From Bradyrhizobium commune (GTDB taxonomy: Bacteria; Pseudomonadota; Alphaproteobacteria; Rhizobiales; Xanthobacteraceae), in assembly GCF_015624505.1 (NCBI RefSeq), contig NZ_CP061379.1, forward strand, positions 2,914,001 to 2,978,000: DNA of 64,000 nucleotides. Reading direction: 5' to 3'. Below are positions 16,634 to 25,118 of the stretch, piece after piece (position 1 is the first letter of the stretch; every line of letters begins with the position of its first letter). Made by a program: the position numbers and the translations under genes. The notes beneath the pieces are model-generated. The model was given only the letters and a program-made list of their open reading frames with translations. It had not been told where the DNA came from and ran no database searches.

Positions 16634-16939
16634 GTTACGCCTCGTCACTTGCTGCGCGGTCTGTCTTCAAAGCCCGCCTCTCGCCCCATCCATCTCCTAT
16701 CGCGCAGACCGCGCGATCGTACGCCTGCCAGTGCGAGTTGCAATCTTGCGTTGATGTATGCGGCATTCGATAGCCGTCTTTTGATTAGAGTTCGACACAA
16801 GCGCGACAGTCACGCTTACGCACTTGCCGGAAATTTCTATTTTGACGCGCCGTCGCTTCATCTCTCATGGAGTCGTATGGCTGGACTGCATAATCGCCCT
16901 ATAGTTGTAAATTGACTTCACTTGACCATGGGCATCAAC
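16634..16939. other. Non-coding stretch before the glutaminase remnant
   Basis: About 300 bp with lower GC than its surroundings. A 102-codon plus-strand frame (16607-16915) runs through it but shows no domain, signal peptide or ribosome site. The missing N-terminal half of the glutaminase is not recognisable here, so it has probably been deleted. Confidence 0.45.
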
Positions 16940-17413
16940 TGCCATCGCGCGGTGATTTCTGGAGCGGCGCTCGCAACAGCCGAATCCGTTCCGCGGAGTG
17001 GTGCAATGGCGTCGCGTTCGGTCGTCGAAGAGCGGGAGCCGGCGTATGTCTCGATCGGCCATATCGCGACGACCAGCCTCGCGCCGGGCGCCACGGCTGC
17101 GGCGCGGTGGAGCGTCATCCATGACGGATTGTCGCGCTGCGTGGTCGACGCCTCGGTCTGCCATTATGCGCTCGCGGTCATGATCACCGCCGGGCTCTAC
17201 GAGACCTCCGGCGACTGGCTCTACGACATCGGCCTGCCCGGAAAGAGCGGGATCGATGGCGGCATCGTCGCGGTGTCGCCGGGCAAGGGCGGTTTTGGCA
17301 CCTTCGCGCCGCCGCTCGACGCGGCCGGCAACAGCGTGCGGGGACAGCTCGCGGCAAAACTCCTATCGCACTGGCTGGGGATGGATCTGTTCGTATCGCA
17401 ACCGGAACAATGA
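16940..17413 (+). pseudogene. Decayed glutaminase (serine-dependent, GlsA-type), 3' half only
   Basis: The last 85 codons of a frame from 16922 read VCHYALAVMITAGLYETSGD and then LPGKSGIDGGIVAVSPGKGG and LDAAGNSVRGQ, the C-terminal part of the glutaminase family, which hydrolyses glutamine to glutamate and ammonia. Upstream, pieces of the same family appear to persist with small deletions and frame changes (YVSIGHIATTSLAPGATAAA resembles the family stretch containing LAVMGATLA). The family is about 310 residues; the catalytic Ser-x-x-Lys region and the first half are absent. The product, if made, could not be active. It lies 67 bp before an MFS gene. Confidence 0.75.
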
Positions 17414-17480
17414 ATGCGCAAAGGGATCGGTGGGCTCGCGGGCCCGACCGATCGCAGCGCCGATCAAGCCGGAGGACGCC

Positions 17481-19142
17481 ATGGCCACACAGATAATCTC
17501 GATCGGCGGCATCCAACAGGAAGAGCGTGTGTCGTGGATCCCCATGATTTCGATCGCGCTCGGCCAGATGATCATGTCGTTCAACGTGGCCTCGCTTCCC
17601 GTCGCGATGGGCGGCATGGTCACGAGCTTCGGCGTGGCGCCGACCACGGTCGCGACGGGGATCGTCGCGTATTCGATGCTGGTCGCGGGTTTCGTGATGC
17701 TCGGCGCCAAGCTCGCCCAGCGCTTTGGCGCCTTGCAGGTGTTCCGCGGCGCGGTCGTGCTGTTCTTCATCTCGCAGCTGATGATGACGTTCAGCCCGAC
17801 GGCGACGGTCATGATCTCGGCGCAGGCGCTGTGCGGCGCCGCAGGTTCGGTGATTGTGCCGTCGCTCGTCGCGCTGATCGCCGAGAACTATGCCGGCCGC
17901 CAGCAGGCAACGGCGCTTGGCGCGCTCGGCTCGGCGCGTGCGGCCGCCGGCGTGCTTGCCTTCGTCATCGGCGGTGTGCTCGGCACCTATATCGGCTGGC
18001 GGCCGGCGTTCGGCATCCTGATCGCCGCCTCCGCCATCGTCTTCCTGATGAGCTTCCGCCTGAAGCCGGATCGTGGCCGGCCGAACGTGCAGATCGACCT
18101 GGTCGGCGTGGCGCTGGCGGCAAGCGCGATCATCCTCATCAGCTTCGGCTTCAACAATCTGGACGGCTGGGGTGTCGCGGTTGCGAGCTCCAACGCGCCG
18201 TTCGATCTGCTCGGCATGTCGCCCGCGCCGATCATGATTGTCCTCGGCATCGTGCTGGGTCAGGGCTTCCTGATGTGGACGCACCGGCGTCAGGCCGCGG
18301 GCAGCACGCCGCTCTTGGCGCTCGAGGTGATCGATTCGCCGGAAGAACGCTGCGCGGTGTTTGCGTTGTTTGCGGTGGTGGCGCTGGAAGCCGCGCTGAA
18401 CTTCACCGTGCCGCTCTACATCCAGATCGTGCAGGGACGTTCGCCGATCGCGACCGCGATCGCGATGATGCCGTTCAACCTCACGGTCTTCTTCTCGGCG
18501 ATGCTGATCGTGAATGTCTACGAGCGGCTGACGCCGCGCCAGATCGGCCGTTACGGTTTTGCGCTTTGCACCGTCGCGCTGGTCTGGCTCGCTTTCGTGG
18601 TCCGCAACGACTGGAGCGAGGTTCCCGTGCTATTCGGGCTCGTCCTGTTCGGGATCGGCCAGGGCTCGCTGGTGACGCTGCTGTTCAACGTCCTCGTGAC
18701 GGCGTCGCCGAAAGCGCTCGCCGGCGATGTCGGATCCTTGCGCGGCACCACGCAAAACCTCGCCGCTGCGCTCGGAACCGCCGTGGCCGGGGCGCTGCTG
18801 GTCGGCCTGCTCTCGACCATCGCGCTCGGCAAGATCACGGCGAGCCCCGTGCTGACGCCGGAGCTTCAAGCCCAGGTCGATCTCGGCAACATCACGTTCG
18901 TCAGCAACGATCGCCTGCGCGGCGTGCTGGAACGCACCAGCGGAACACCGGAGCAGGTCGCGGAAGCCGTTCGCGTGAACACCGAAGCGCGGCTGCGAGC
19001 ACTGAAGATCGGACTTCTGATCATGGCGGGTCTCGCGCTGGTCGCGATCATCCCGGCGGGCCGGCTGCCGAACTATCTGCCGGGCGAGATCCCGAGCGAT
19101 GAGTCCGCTGGCCTTGGCGTTAACGAAGGGAGGATGTCATGA
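17481..19142 (+). CDS. MFS transporter, 14-TM DHA2-like
   Basis: A 553-residue major facilitator with about 14 membrane segments. Visible features are the motif-A-like loop between segments 2 and 3 (GAKLAQRFGALQVFRG) and a motif-C-like region (GSARAAAGVLAFVIGGVLGTYIGWR) typical of drug:H+ antiporters. A large soluble loop precedes the last segment. ATG 17481 has GGAGG upstream; the frame is open back to 17256 within the glutaminase remnant. The stop overlaps the next gene by 4 bp (ATGA), so the two are coupled. The substrate is unknown. Confidence 0.87.
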   Translation: MATQIISIGGIQQEERVSWIPMISIALGQMIMSFNVASLPVAMGGMVTSFGVAPTTVATGIVAYSMLVAGFVMLGAKLAQRFGALQVFRGAVVLFFISQLMMTFSPTATVMISAQALCGAAGSVIVPSLVALIAENYAGRQQATALGALGSARAAAGVLAFVIGGVLGTYIGWRPAFGILIAASAIVFLMSFRLKPDRGRPNVQIDLVGVALAASAIILISFGFNNLDGWGVAVASSNAPFDLLGMSPAPIMIVLGIVLGQGFLMWTHRRQAAGSTPLLALEVIDSPEERCAVFALFAVVALEAALNFTVPLYIQIVQGRSPIATAIAMMPFNLTVFFSAMLIVNVYERLTPRQIGRYGFALCTVALVWLAFVVRNDWSEVPVLFGLVLFGIGQGSLVTLLFNVLVTASPKALAGDVGSLRGTTQNLAAALGTAVAGALLVGLLSTIALGKITASPVLTPELQAQVDLGNITFVSNDRLRGVLERTSGTPEQVAEAVRVNTEARLRALKIGLLIMAGLALVAIIPAGRLPNYLPGEIPSDESAGLGVNEGRMS

Positions 19143-19702
19143 CGACTTACGATCACAGCGCGCCGATGGGCGCAACGGGCCTGCCGCAACCGTCCCGCTG
19201 GGTCTGCGTCCTGCTCGGTCTGTTCATGGTGTTCACCGGGCTGATGGTGTTGGGCGACGTCGCGTTCTTCACCGTGGTCAGCGCGCTCTTCATCGGCTGG
19301 ATGGCGATCGCCACCGGCGTCTTCGAAATCTTTCACGCGTTCTGGACCAAGGGCTGGGGTGGCCTCGTCTGGCAGGTGGTGCTCGGCATCCTCTACATCG
19401 CCTTTGGCATCATTCTCGTCAGCCAGCCGCTGACTGGCGCGCTATTGCTGACCTATGTGCTGGGCCTCGCGCTTCTCATCTCCGGCGTGGTGCGCCTACT
19501 GATCGGCATCGGCCGCTGGCAACAGGGTGGCGGGATCATGCTGGCGTCCGGCCTGTTCGGCGTGCTCGCCGGTCTCATCATCCTCACCGGCTTTCCAATG
19601 ACCGGGCTCTGGGTGCTGGGACTTCTCCTCGGAATCGATTTGTTGTCGCACGGCATCGGCTGGCTTACCTTTGCCTGGCGGCCCGTGGCCGCAACAGCGT
19701 AG
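19139..19702 (+). CDS. HdeD family (DUF308) membrane protein
   Basis: A 187-residue protein with six membrane segments arranged as three DUF308-type hairpin repeats, as in HdeD, an inner-membrane protein linked to acid resistance in E. coli. Typical segments are GWMAIATGVFEIFHAFW and VVLGILYIAFGIILV. It overlaps the transporter gene by 4 bp. Together with the glutaminase remnant upstream it suggests an acid-stress cluster, an inference from family membership only. Confidence 0.85.
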   Translation: MTTYDHSAPMGATGLPQPSRWVCVLLGLFMVFTGLMVLGDVAFFTVVSALFIGWMAIATGVFEIFHAFWTKGWGGLVWQVVLGILYIAFGIILVSQPLTGALLLTYVLGLALLISGVVRLLIGIGRWQQGGGIMLASGLFGVLAGLIILTGFPMTGLWVLGLLLGIDLLSHGIGWLTFAWRPVAATA

Positions 19703-19719
19703 CGCCGCGGAGAACGAAC

Positions 19720-21060
19720 ATGTGGGGGTTGAGGACGACGGCCGGCCTCGCGGTGCTGCTTGCGGCGATCTTTTGCAGCGCGCTGCCCGCGCCGGCCCAG
19801 CAGGACACCGCTGTTCTGTTCCGCAACGTCAAGATCTTCGACGGAAAGAACGGCACGCTCTCGGCCGCGTCCAATGTCCTCGTCAGGGCTGGAAAGATCG
19901 AGAAGATCTCGACCGCGGATATCACCGCCACCGGCCAGGTGATCGACGGCGGCGGCCGCGTGCTGATGCCGGGACTGATCGACGCGCATTGGCACGCGAT
20001 GCTGGTGCGCCCGACGCCGATGGCGGCGCTTGCAGGCGATATCGGCTACAATAACCTGCTTGCCGCCAGCGAGGCGACAGCGACGCTGATGCGCGGCTTC
20101 ACCACGGTGCGCGACATGGGCGGGCCGAGCTTCGGCCTCAAGCAGGCCATCGACGAGGATCTCGTCGCCGGACCGCGCATCTATCCGTCCGGTGCCATCA
20201 TCACCATCACCGGCGGCCATGGCGACTTCCGCCAGCTCTCCGATCTGCCGCGAACCATTGGCGGCATGCTCAGCCGCATGGAGCGGATCGGCGGCAGCAT
20301 GGTCGCCGACAGTCCAGACGAAGTTCGCGTGCGCGCGCGCGAGCAGTTGATGCAGGGCGCTTCCCAGGTCAAGCTCACCGCGGGGGGCGGCGTGGCGTCG
20401 CCCTTCAGCCCGCTCGACGTCTCCACTTTCACCGAGCCCGAACTGCGCGCCGCGGTCGAGGCCGCGGACAATTGGGGGACCTACGTCGCCACGCACGCCT
20501 ATACGCCGGTTGCGATCCAGCGCTCGATCGCAGCCGGCGTCAGATGCATCGAGCACGGTCACCTCATGGACGAGGCGAGCGCGAAGCTGATCGCGGAGAA
20601 GGGGATCTGGCTCAGCACGCAGCCGTTCCTGGACCTGTCCGGCGCCGCCGCGCTCGGGCCGTCGGAGCAGGACAAGATGCGCCAGGTCGTTGCCGGCACC
20701 GACCGCGTCTATGCGCTGGCAAAGAAATACCACATCAAGACCGCGTTCGGGACCGATGTCCTGTTCTCGCAGGCGCTGGCGGAGAAACAGGGCGCGATGC
20801 TGGCCGCGCTGACGCGCTGGTACACGCCGGCCGAAGCGCTGACCATGGCGACGTCGACCAATGCAGAACTGCTCAGCCTGTCGGGCCCGCGCAATCCCTA
20901 TCCCGGCAGGCTCGGCGTGGTCGAAGAGGGCGCGCTCGCCGATCTCCTGCTGGTCGACGGCAACCCGCTCGACAACATCGCCCTCGTCGAGGATCCCGCG
21001 AAGAATTTTGTGGTGATCATGAAGGGCGGCAAGGTCTACAAGAACATCCTGACGCGCTGA
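19720..21060 (+). CDS. Secreted metal-dependent amidohydrolase
   Basis: A 446-residue amidohydrolase-superfamily enzyme with a signal peptide (VLLAAIFCSALPAPAQ). Metal ligands are visible: H90 and H92 in DAHWH, the lysine in QVKLTAGGG that is often carboxylated, H in ATHAY, H in CIEHGH and D in AFGTDVLF. The layout fits the imidazolonepropionase/prolidase-like group that hydrolyses cyclic amides or Xaa-Pro type bonds. ATG 19720 is placed 17 bp after the HdeD-like gene, so it is probably the third gene of that operon. Confidence 0.87.
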   Translation: MWGLRTTAGLAVLLAAIFCSALPAPAQQDTAVLFRNVKIFDGKNGTLSAASNVLVRAGKIEKISTADITATGQVIDGGGRVLMPGLIDAHWHAMLVRPTPMAALAGDIGYNNLLAASEATATLMRGFTTVRDMGGPSFGLKQAIDEDLVAGPRIYPSGAIITITGGHGDFRQLSDLPRTIGGMLSRMERIGGSMVADSPDEVRVRAREQLMQGASQVKLTAGGGVASPFSPLDVSTFTEPELRAAVEAADNWGTYVATHAYTPVAIQRSIAAGVRCIEHGHLMDEASAKLIAEKGIWLSTQPFLDLSGAAALGPSEQDKMRQVVAGTDRVYALAKKYHIKTAFGTDVLFSQALAEKQGAMLAALTRWYTPAEALTMATSTNAELLSLSGPRNPYPGRLGVVEEGALADLLLVDGNPLDNIALVEDPAKNFVVIMKGGKVYKNILTR

Positions 21061-21087
21061 CAAAGGCGGGCGACGCGTCGGAGGCTC

Positions 21088-21852
21088 CTAGCCAATAGCG
21101 TAGACGTTGTGGCCGAAGATCGACAGGCCGATCGTCTCAGCGAGTGCGCGCGGAAAAAAACGATAATCTTCCAGACCAAGCGGAAAGAACCGGAACCGCT
21201 GCGGACGGGGCAATTTTGCCGCCGCGAATATGAAATCGATATCGCGCGCCGAAAAATAGTTGATGTGGTCAGGCGGCACCCACAAATGTCGCTTCCGGAA
21301 CTGCGGAAAAATGCCGCGCACATCATAAACATTCGGAGTGATGACGATAATCATGCCGCCGGGCTTCAATGACCTCGCCGCTAGCTCGACCATTTGGCGC
21401 GGTTCGGCAACGTGCTCGAGCACATTGTCGATCACGATCGCATCCGCTTCATCGTCGCCCTGATATAGCTCCTGGATGATCGGAACTCCCTCGCGGATAC
21501 CGAAATCGGACAGGCCGCGCGCCGGCTCATAGCCCTGGTAGGTCAAAGGGTCGTTCTTCAGAAGATAGCCGACCTCGCCGCGTCCACATCCGATCTCAAT
21601 CACCCTGCTTCCCGGCTTGAGACGGGACAGGATCAGTCGCCTAATTTGGTGATGGCGTGGGCGGAATGCCCAATCGATCTTGTTGATGTCTATATGATTG
21701 GCCGTGTCGCTTGGCGGATCGGCAACAAAAATATGCCCGCATCGGATACACCGAACGATTGAAAAATCCTCGCCGTATCGCGTGATCTCGAGCCTGGGTG
21801 AGAACCCTTTGTTGCCGCAGAGGGCGCAACAATCTCTAGGCGATCGCTCCAT
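21088..21852 (-). CDS. Zinc-ribbon SAM-dependent methyltransferase
   Basis: A 254-residue protein with an N-terminal zinc ribbon (CALCGNKGF at about 9-17 and CIRCGH at about 35-40) and a class I methyltransferase domain with the SAM loop VIEIGCGRGEVG (about 84-95), the acidic IDNVLEH (about 142-148) and SLKPGGMIIVITPN. This layout is typical of sugar or polysaccharide methyltransferases. It is AT-richer than its neighbours, has no operon partners, and may have been acquired by transfer. Confidence 0.82.
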   Translation of the reverse strand: MERSPRDCCALCGNKGFSPRLEITRYGEDFSIVRCIRCGHIFVADPPSDTANHIDINKIDWAFRPRHHQIRRLILSRLKPGSRVIEIGCGRGEVGYLLKNDPLTYQGYEPARGLSDFGIREGVPIIQELYQGDDEADAIVIDNVLEHVAEPRQMVELAARSLKPGGMIIVITPNVYDVRGIFPQFRKRHLWVPPDHINYFSARDIDFIFAAAKLPRPQRFRFFPLGLEDYRFFPRALAETIGLSIFGHNVYAIG

Positions 21853-22052
21853 AGGACACCTTCCAACGGTAGGTCCTATAGCTCCTACGACCGTCCCGCG
21901 TAAAGACCCTAAGGTGAGCTATTGTTGCGGCGTCAGCAATGGTTGCTTCGAGGGCGGAGGCAAGCACGCCAATCGAGGTCATTCTGCGCGAGCTTTGGCT
22001 TCAGGTGCTGGCGATGTCAGAAGCTTCGATGATGCGTTGTGCTGAAAAAGTT

Positions 22053-22082
22053 GCGCCCAGCCATTGGGGGATGGCTGGGCGC
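22053..22082 (-). terminator. Rho-independent terminator after the cysteine peptidase gene
   Basis: A perfect 12-bp stem GCGCCCAGCCAT / ATGGCTGGGCGC with a six-base loop. On the minus strand it is followed by AACTTTTTC. It lies 68 bp beyond the stop of the gene at 22150-22776. The remaining 200 bp up to the methyltransferase gene hold nothing I can identify. Confidence 0.8.
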
Positions 22083-22149
22083 GCGCGAACCGGTCTGGGA
22101 CGGGGAGGGGTGGGGATGTGACCGGGTCGCGTAACTCGTTGTCTTGTTC

Positions 22150-22776
22150 CTACTGATCTCTGGCGCTGGCGGTGGAGACCGCCGGCTTGGTATCGCCGAG
22201 CGAAACCCAGACGTTGGGATCGGCCTGCGACTGGCGCTTGACGAAGCGGTAGCCGGTCTCCGTCCAGGCGACGACGCTCTCGTTCTGATTGTCGAGAACG
22301 AACTCGCCCTTGTCGGTCTTCACCGTCAGCACCGCGTGCCCTTCATTCTTCTTGTCACGCACCACGGTGATGAGCAGGGCCTCACGCGGCCAACCGGCAT
22401 CCATCAGCATCTTGCGCTTCAACAGCACGTAGTCTTCGCAGTCGCCGTAACCGTCGGTCGGCAGCGACCATTTCTCGATCACGCCCCAGTGGTCCTGGTC
22501 GGTCAAAGGCTTGATGGTCTCGTTGACCCAGCGATTGACCTTGGTCAGGTCGCGCCACGCGGTCTGCGACATCACGATGTCGCGCGGCTGCGTCGGCCCG
22601 CCCTGACATTGAGCGGTATTCTCTGCGCAAAACTCGACCCAGCCGATCGGCGCACGCGTGGTGTCACCGAGGCTCGCGTAGAGCAGACGGCTTTCGCCGG
22701 CCTGCGCTGCCGCGCTGATCCCGAAGAGCATGGCGGCGATCGCCAGCCCTTTCCCCTGTCCCCTGAAGTCGAACAT
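22150..22776 (-). CDS. Transglutaminase-like cysteine peptidase (BTLCP/DUF920)
   Basis: A 208-residue secreted protein with a signal peptide (LAIAAMLFGISAAAQA) and the bacterial transglutaminase-like cysteine peptidase fold. The catalytic triad is visible: C113 in GYGDCEDY, H147 in GHAVLTV and D162 in VLDNQ. Family members act in the periplasm, in some bacteria on adhesins under control of c-di-GMP receptors (LapG type). No LapD-like partner is adjacent. It ends in its own terminator. Confidence 0.88.
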   Translation of the reverse strand: MFDFRGQGKGLAIAAMLFGISAAAQAGESRLLYASLGDTTRAPIGWVEFCAENTAQCQGGPTQPRDIVMSQTAWRDLTKVNRWVNETIKPLTDQDHWGVIEKWSLPTDGYGDCEDYVLLKRKMLMDAGWPREALLITVVRDKKNEGHAVLTVKTDKGEFVLDNQNESVVAWTETGYRFVKRQSQADPNVWVSLGDTKPAVSTASARDQ

Positions 22777-23034
22777 CGTGGCCCCCGTTTCTTGTTGGGA
22801 CCACAGTGCGCACCGAGCTTTTGAGTTGCCGCTAAGCCAGCCAAGTCAAGTCGAGACGAATACAAGTAAAAGGAGCGGCGAATTCGATCTATACTTGAGT
22901 AGAATTCAAATAAAATTCGATAATACTGCAATTGATTCAAATTGTAGGAGTTAACGCGGAAACGCTGGCGGAACTGGCGTTTCCGCACGCGAGCGGGCGC
23001 GCGTTAACCCGCGCGGGGCGCGTCGTTGCGCATG
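22777..23034. other. AT-rich upstream region of the cysteine peptidase gene
   Basis: The stretch 22850-22950 is markedly AT-rich for this genome and contains GAATTC and TTGA-N7-TCAA symmetry. It probably holds the promoter of the minus-strand gene at 22776, but no -35/-10 pair could be assigned with confidence. Confidence 0.4.
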
Positions 23035-23035
23035 A

Positions 23036-23068
23036 AAAAGGCGGCATCCGCATCGCGGAGCCGCCTTT
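23036..23068 (-). terminator. Rho-independent terminator after the PilZ gene
   Basis: On the minus strand AAAGGCGGC, a short loop and GCCGCCTTTTTC form a stem with a T tract. It lies about 40 bp after the stop of the PilZ gene. Confidence 0.8.
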
Positions 23069-23105
23069 GAGGCTGGAAATATCGAGGTTTTGGCGCGCCC
23101 GCGCT

Positions 23106-23717
23106 TTACCGCGCGGTAACGCTCTCTTCGAGTGTCTCGATCGGCTGGGCGTGGACGAATTCCAGCGCGAAGCCGTCTTCGAGGTTTCGGACCACGCGGC
23201 CCTGCACCCGGCCGAGCAGAACCGTCGATTTCAGCGGCGGCCGGTTCTCCGCCGCAATGGCAGCGCCCGACAGCGACAGGTCGATGATGCGGCAGGTCAT
23301 CTTGGTGCCGTCCTCGAGCGTCAGCACCGCGATCGGGTTGCGCGGCACGATACGGTCGTGGCGGCGATCCTCCGGCAGATTGAGGATGTCGCGGTTGGCA
23401 AGCCAGGTCAGCTGCGCCGCGAGCTTGTCGCGCTTGCGGGGCGTCGCCCCGACCGTCATGGCGAAGCCGTTGTCGATGATCCGGGTGATCTTGCCCTCGA
23501 CCCGGCCGATATGGTCGAGATAGGCGACCACGCGGTCGCCGACATTGCCGATGCCGGGCGCGAGCAACGCGAGGCCCCCGGGCGACATGTTGATCACCTG
23601 GCAGGGGAATTCACGGCGATCCGGCAGCATGTAACGGCCGAGCAGGTGCACCTTGACCCGCTGGAAACGCCGACGTTCCTCGGCGGCCGGAAGAAATTTT
23701 TTGTTCGCCAACGCCAT
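23106..23717 (-). CDS. Tandem PilZ-domain protein
   Basis: A 203-residue protein with two PilZ-like domains. The first (about 15-95) has RRRFQRVKVHL and INMSPGGLALL, close to the c-di-GMP-binding pattern RxxxR and (D/N)xSxxG. The second (about 120-195) has VPRNPIAVLT and IIDLSLSGAAIA, with an intact DxSxxG but a weak RxxxR. The first domain carries N in place of D. It is probably a c-di-GMP receptor acting on motility or exopolysaccharide. ATG 23717 begins MALANKKFLP; the frame is open to 23771. Confidence 0.85.
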   Translation of the reverse strand: MALANKKFLPAAEERRRFQRVKVHLLGRYMLPDRREFPCQVINMSPGGLALLAPGIGNVGDRVVAYLDHIGRVEGKITRIIDNGFAMTVGATPRKRDKLAAQLTWLANRDILNLPEDRRHDRIVPRNPIAVLTLEDGTKMTCRIIDLSLSGAAIAAENRPPLKSTVLLGRVQGRVVRNLEDGFALEFVHAQPIETLEESVTAR

Positions 23718-23786
23718 CTTCACTACCCGACCCCCCGCCCGGGCGGAGTCCGGGATGACCCTAAGGTGCATAGGGTTAATGCCGCG

Positions 23787-24956
23787 TTATGATTTGGCGC
23801 GGCGATCACGGACAGACACAATGCGCTCGAAAAGCCACATCAGCGGCGGGCAGGCGAGGATCGCGAGCGCACCCAGGTCGAGGGCGGCTGCGGCGGTCCC
23901 AGCCGATTTGGCGAGCCGGCCTGCGATGGCCGGCCCCAGCATCATCGCGGCATAAAAGAGAGTGTAGAACACACCCATCCCGATGGCGCGGGTCTCCGGC
24001 GCGAGCACGCGGGGCGCCAGGCTCATGATTGGGCCTGCGGGATGGCCGCTGATCAGGCCGATCAGGACCAGGATCGCGAGCACCGTATCCGACCGGGGCA
24101 GCCACGCCAGCAAGATAGCTACCGCGAGGCTCGCGGCAATCGCCAGCGTCAGCGGCCGCCCGGTCCGGTCGGCGATGAAGCCGCCTGATGGCACCGAGAT
24201 CACCGACAGCCAGAGCACGAGGCTGACCGCAGAGCCTGCGGCTGCGATGCTCCAGCCGCGCTCGGCCAGCAGCGACGGGCCGAACGAGAAGATCATGGCG
24301 AAGCCGACATTGAAGAGGCCCCAGATCGCGCCGGCCACGATCACGGCGAGCAGCGCGAGCGGATCGAGCCGCGTCGGCGCTGCGGCTTTGACTGCGCTTG
24401 CGGCCGGTGGCGGCTGATAGAACAAGGTCAGCACGATTCCGATCGCGGTCAGTGCGGCTGCCGCCAGGAACACCGCGCCGGCGCCATGGGCGGTGCCGAT
24501 CGCCGGCAGCACCAACAGCGCGATCGCAACGCCGGTCGGCCAGGAGCTGACGAAGATCGCCATGGCGGTTGCGATCTCCTTGCCCGCAAACCAGTCGGCG
24601 CCCATCTTGGTGAGCTGCACTGTCAGCAGCACGCCGCCGCCGCCGGAGGCAAGCCGGCCGGCCATCTGCAAGCCCCAGATGCCGGTCGTGGCCATCACGA
24701 GGCTGCCCGCAATCATCAACAGCAGGGCCGCGATCGTCGTCGGCTTGTCGCCAAGGGTTCGCCCGATCGCGCCGCCCGGCAGCGCTAGCACGATTCCGGG
24801 GGTGAAATAGAGCCCGATCAGGAGGCCGATATCGGCGAGGCCGACGTTGAAGGTCTTTTCCAGCAGCGGCGCGACCGCGGCCACGCTCTGGAACTGGAAC
24901 GCGATGGTGAGGCGGACAAAGAACAGGATCGCAAGAATGGCCCAGCGATTACGCAC
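23787..24956 (-). CDS. MFS transporter, CynX/NarK-like
   Basis: A 389-residue protein with 12 membrane segments. Motif A is visible between segments 2 and 3 (PGGAIGRTLGDK) and again in the second half (GGFIADRTGRPL). The overall style matches the cyanate/NNP-like MFS subgroup; the substrate is unknown. GTG 24956 is preferred because GGGGAG lies at a good distance upstream; a longer frame begins at 25013. It follows 69 bp upstream of the PilZ gene on the same strand and could share its message. Confidence 0.82.
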   Translation of the reverse strand: MRNRWAILAILFFVRLTIAFQFQSVAAVAPLLEKTFNVGLADIGLLIGLYFTPGIVLALPGGAIGRTLGDKPTTIAALLLMIAGSLVMATTGIWGLQMAGRLASGGGGVLLTVQLTKMGADWFAGKEIATAMAIFVSSWPTGVAIALLVLPAIGTAHGAGAVFLAAAALTAIGIVLTLFYQPPPAASAVKAAAPTRLDPLALLAVIVAGAIWGLFNVGFAMIFSFGPSLLAERGWSIAAAGSAVSLVLWLSVISVPSGGFIADRTGRPLTLAIAASLAVAILLAWLPRSDTVLAILVLIGLISGHPAGPIMSLAPRVLAPETRAIGMGVFYTLFYAAMMLGPAIAGRLAKSAGTAAAALDLGALAILACPPLMWLFERIVSVRDRRAKS

Positions 24957-25022
24957 CGTCTCATCTCCCCAGCGGCTTGCCACAAGCGTGCGGTGGCGGG
25001 ATGCGGGAGTCAACGGCCTGCG

Positions 25023-25118
25023 TCAGGCTGTGGCCATGTTGTTGAGGCCGATGACGCGGCCGCGGATGTCGCGCGGCGCGTTCAACTGCACCAGCTCATG
25101 CGGGTTAAGAATATGCGC
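25023..25118 (-). pseudogene. Remnant of an MFS_3-type transporter, in frame after the GNAT stop
   Basis: Directly after the TAG of the GNAT gene the same frame continues for 31 codons and includes HELVQLNAPRDIRGRVIGLN, then ends at TGA 25023-25025. The string RGRVIGL followed by N and M is a hallmark of enterobactin-exporter-like MFS proteins (MFS_3). Only this fragment remains; no start or other membrane segments are nearby. It looks like the relic of a deleted gene. Confidence 0.55.

Noticed and set aside
16607-16915. 102-codon plus-strand frame before the glutaminase remnant
   Set aside because: No glutaminase similarity, no domain; probably random frame in non-coding DNA.
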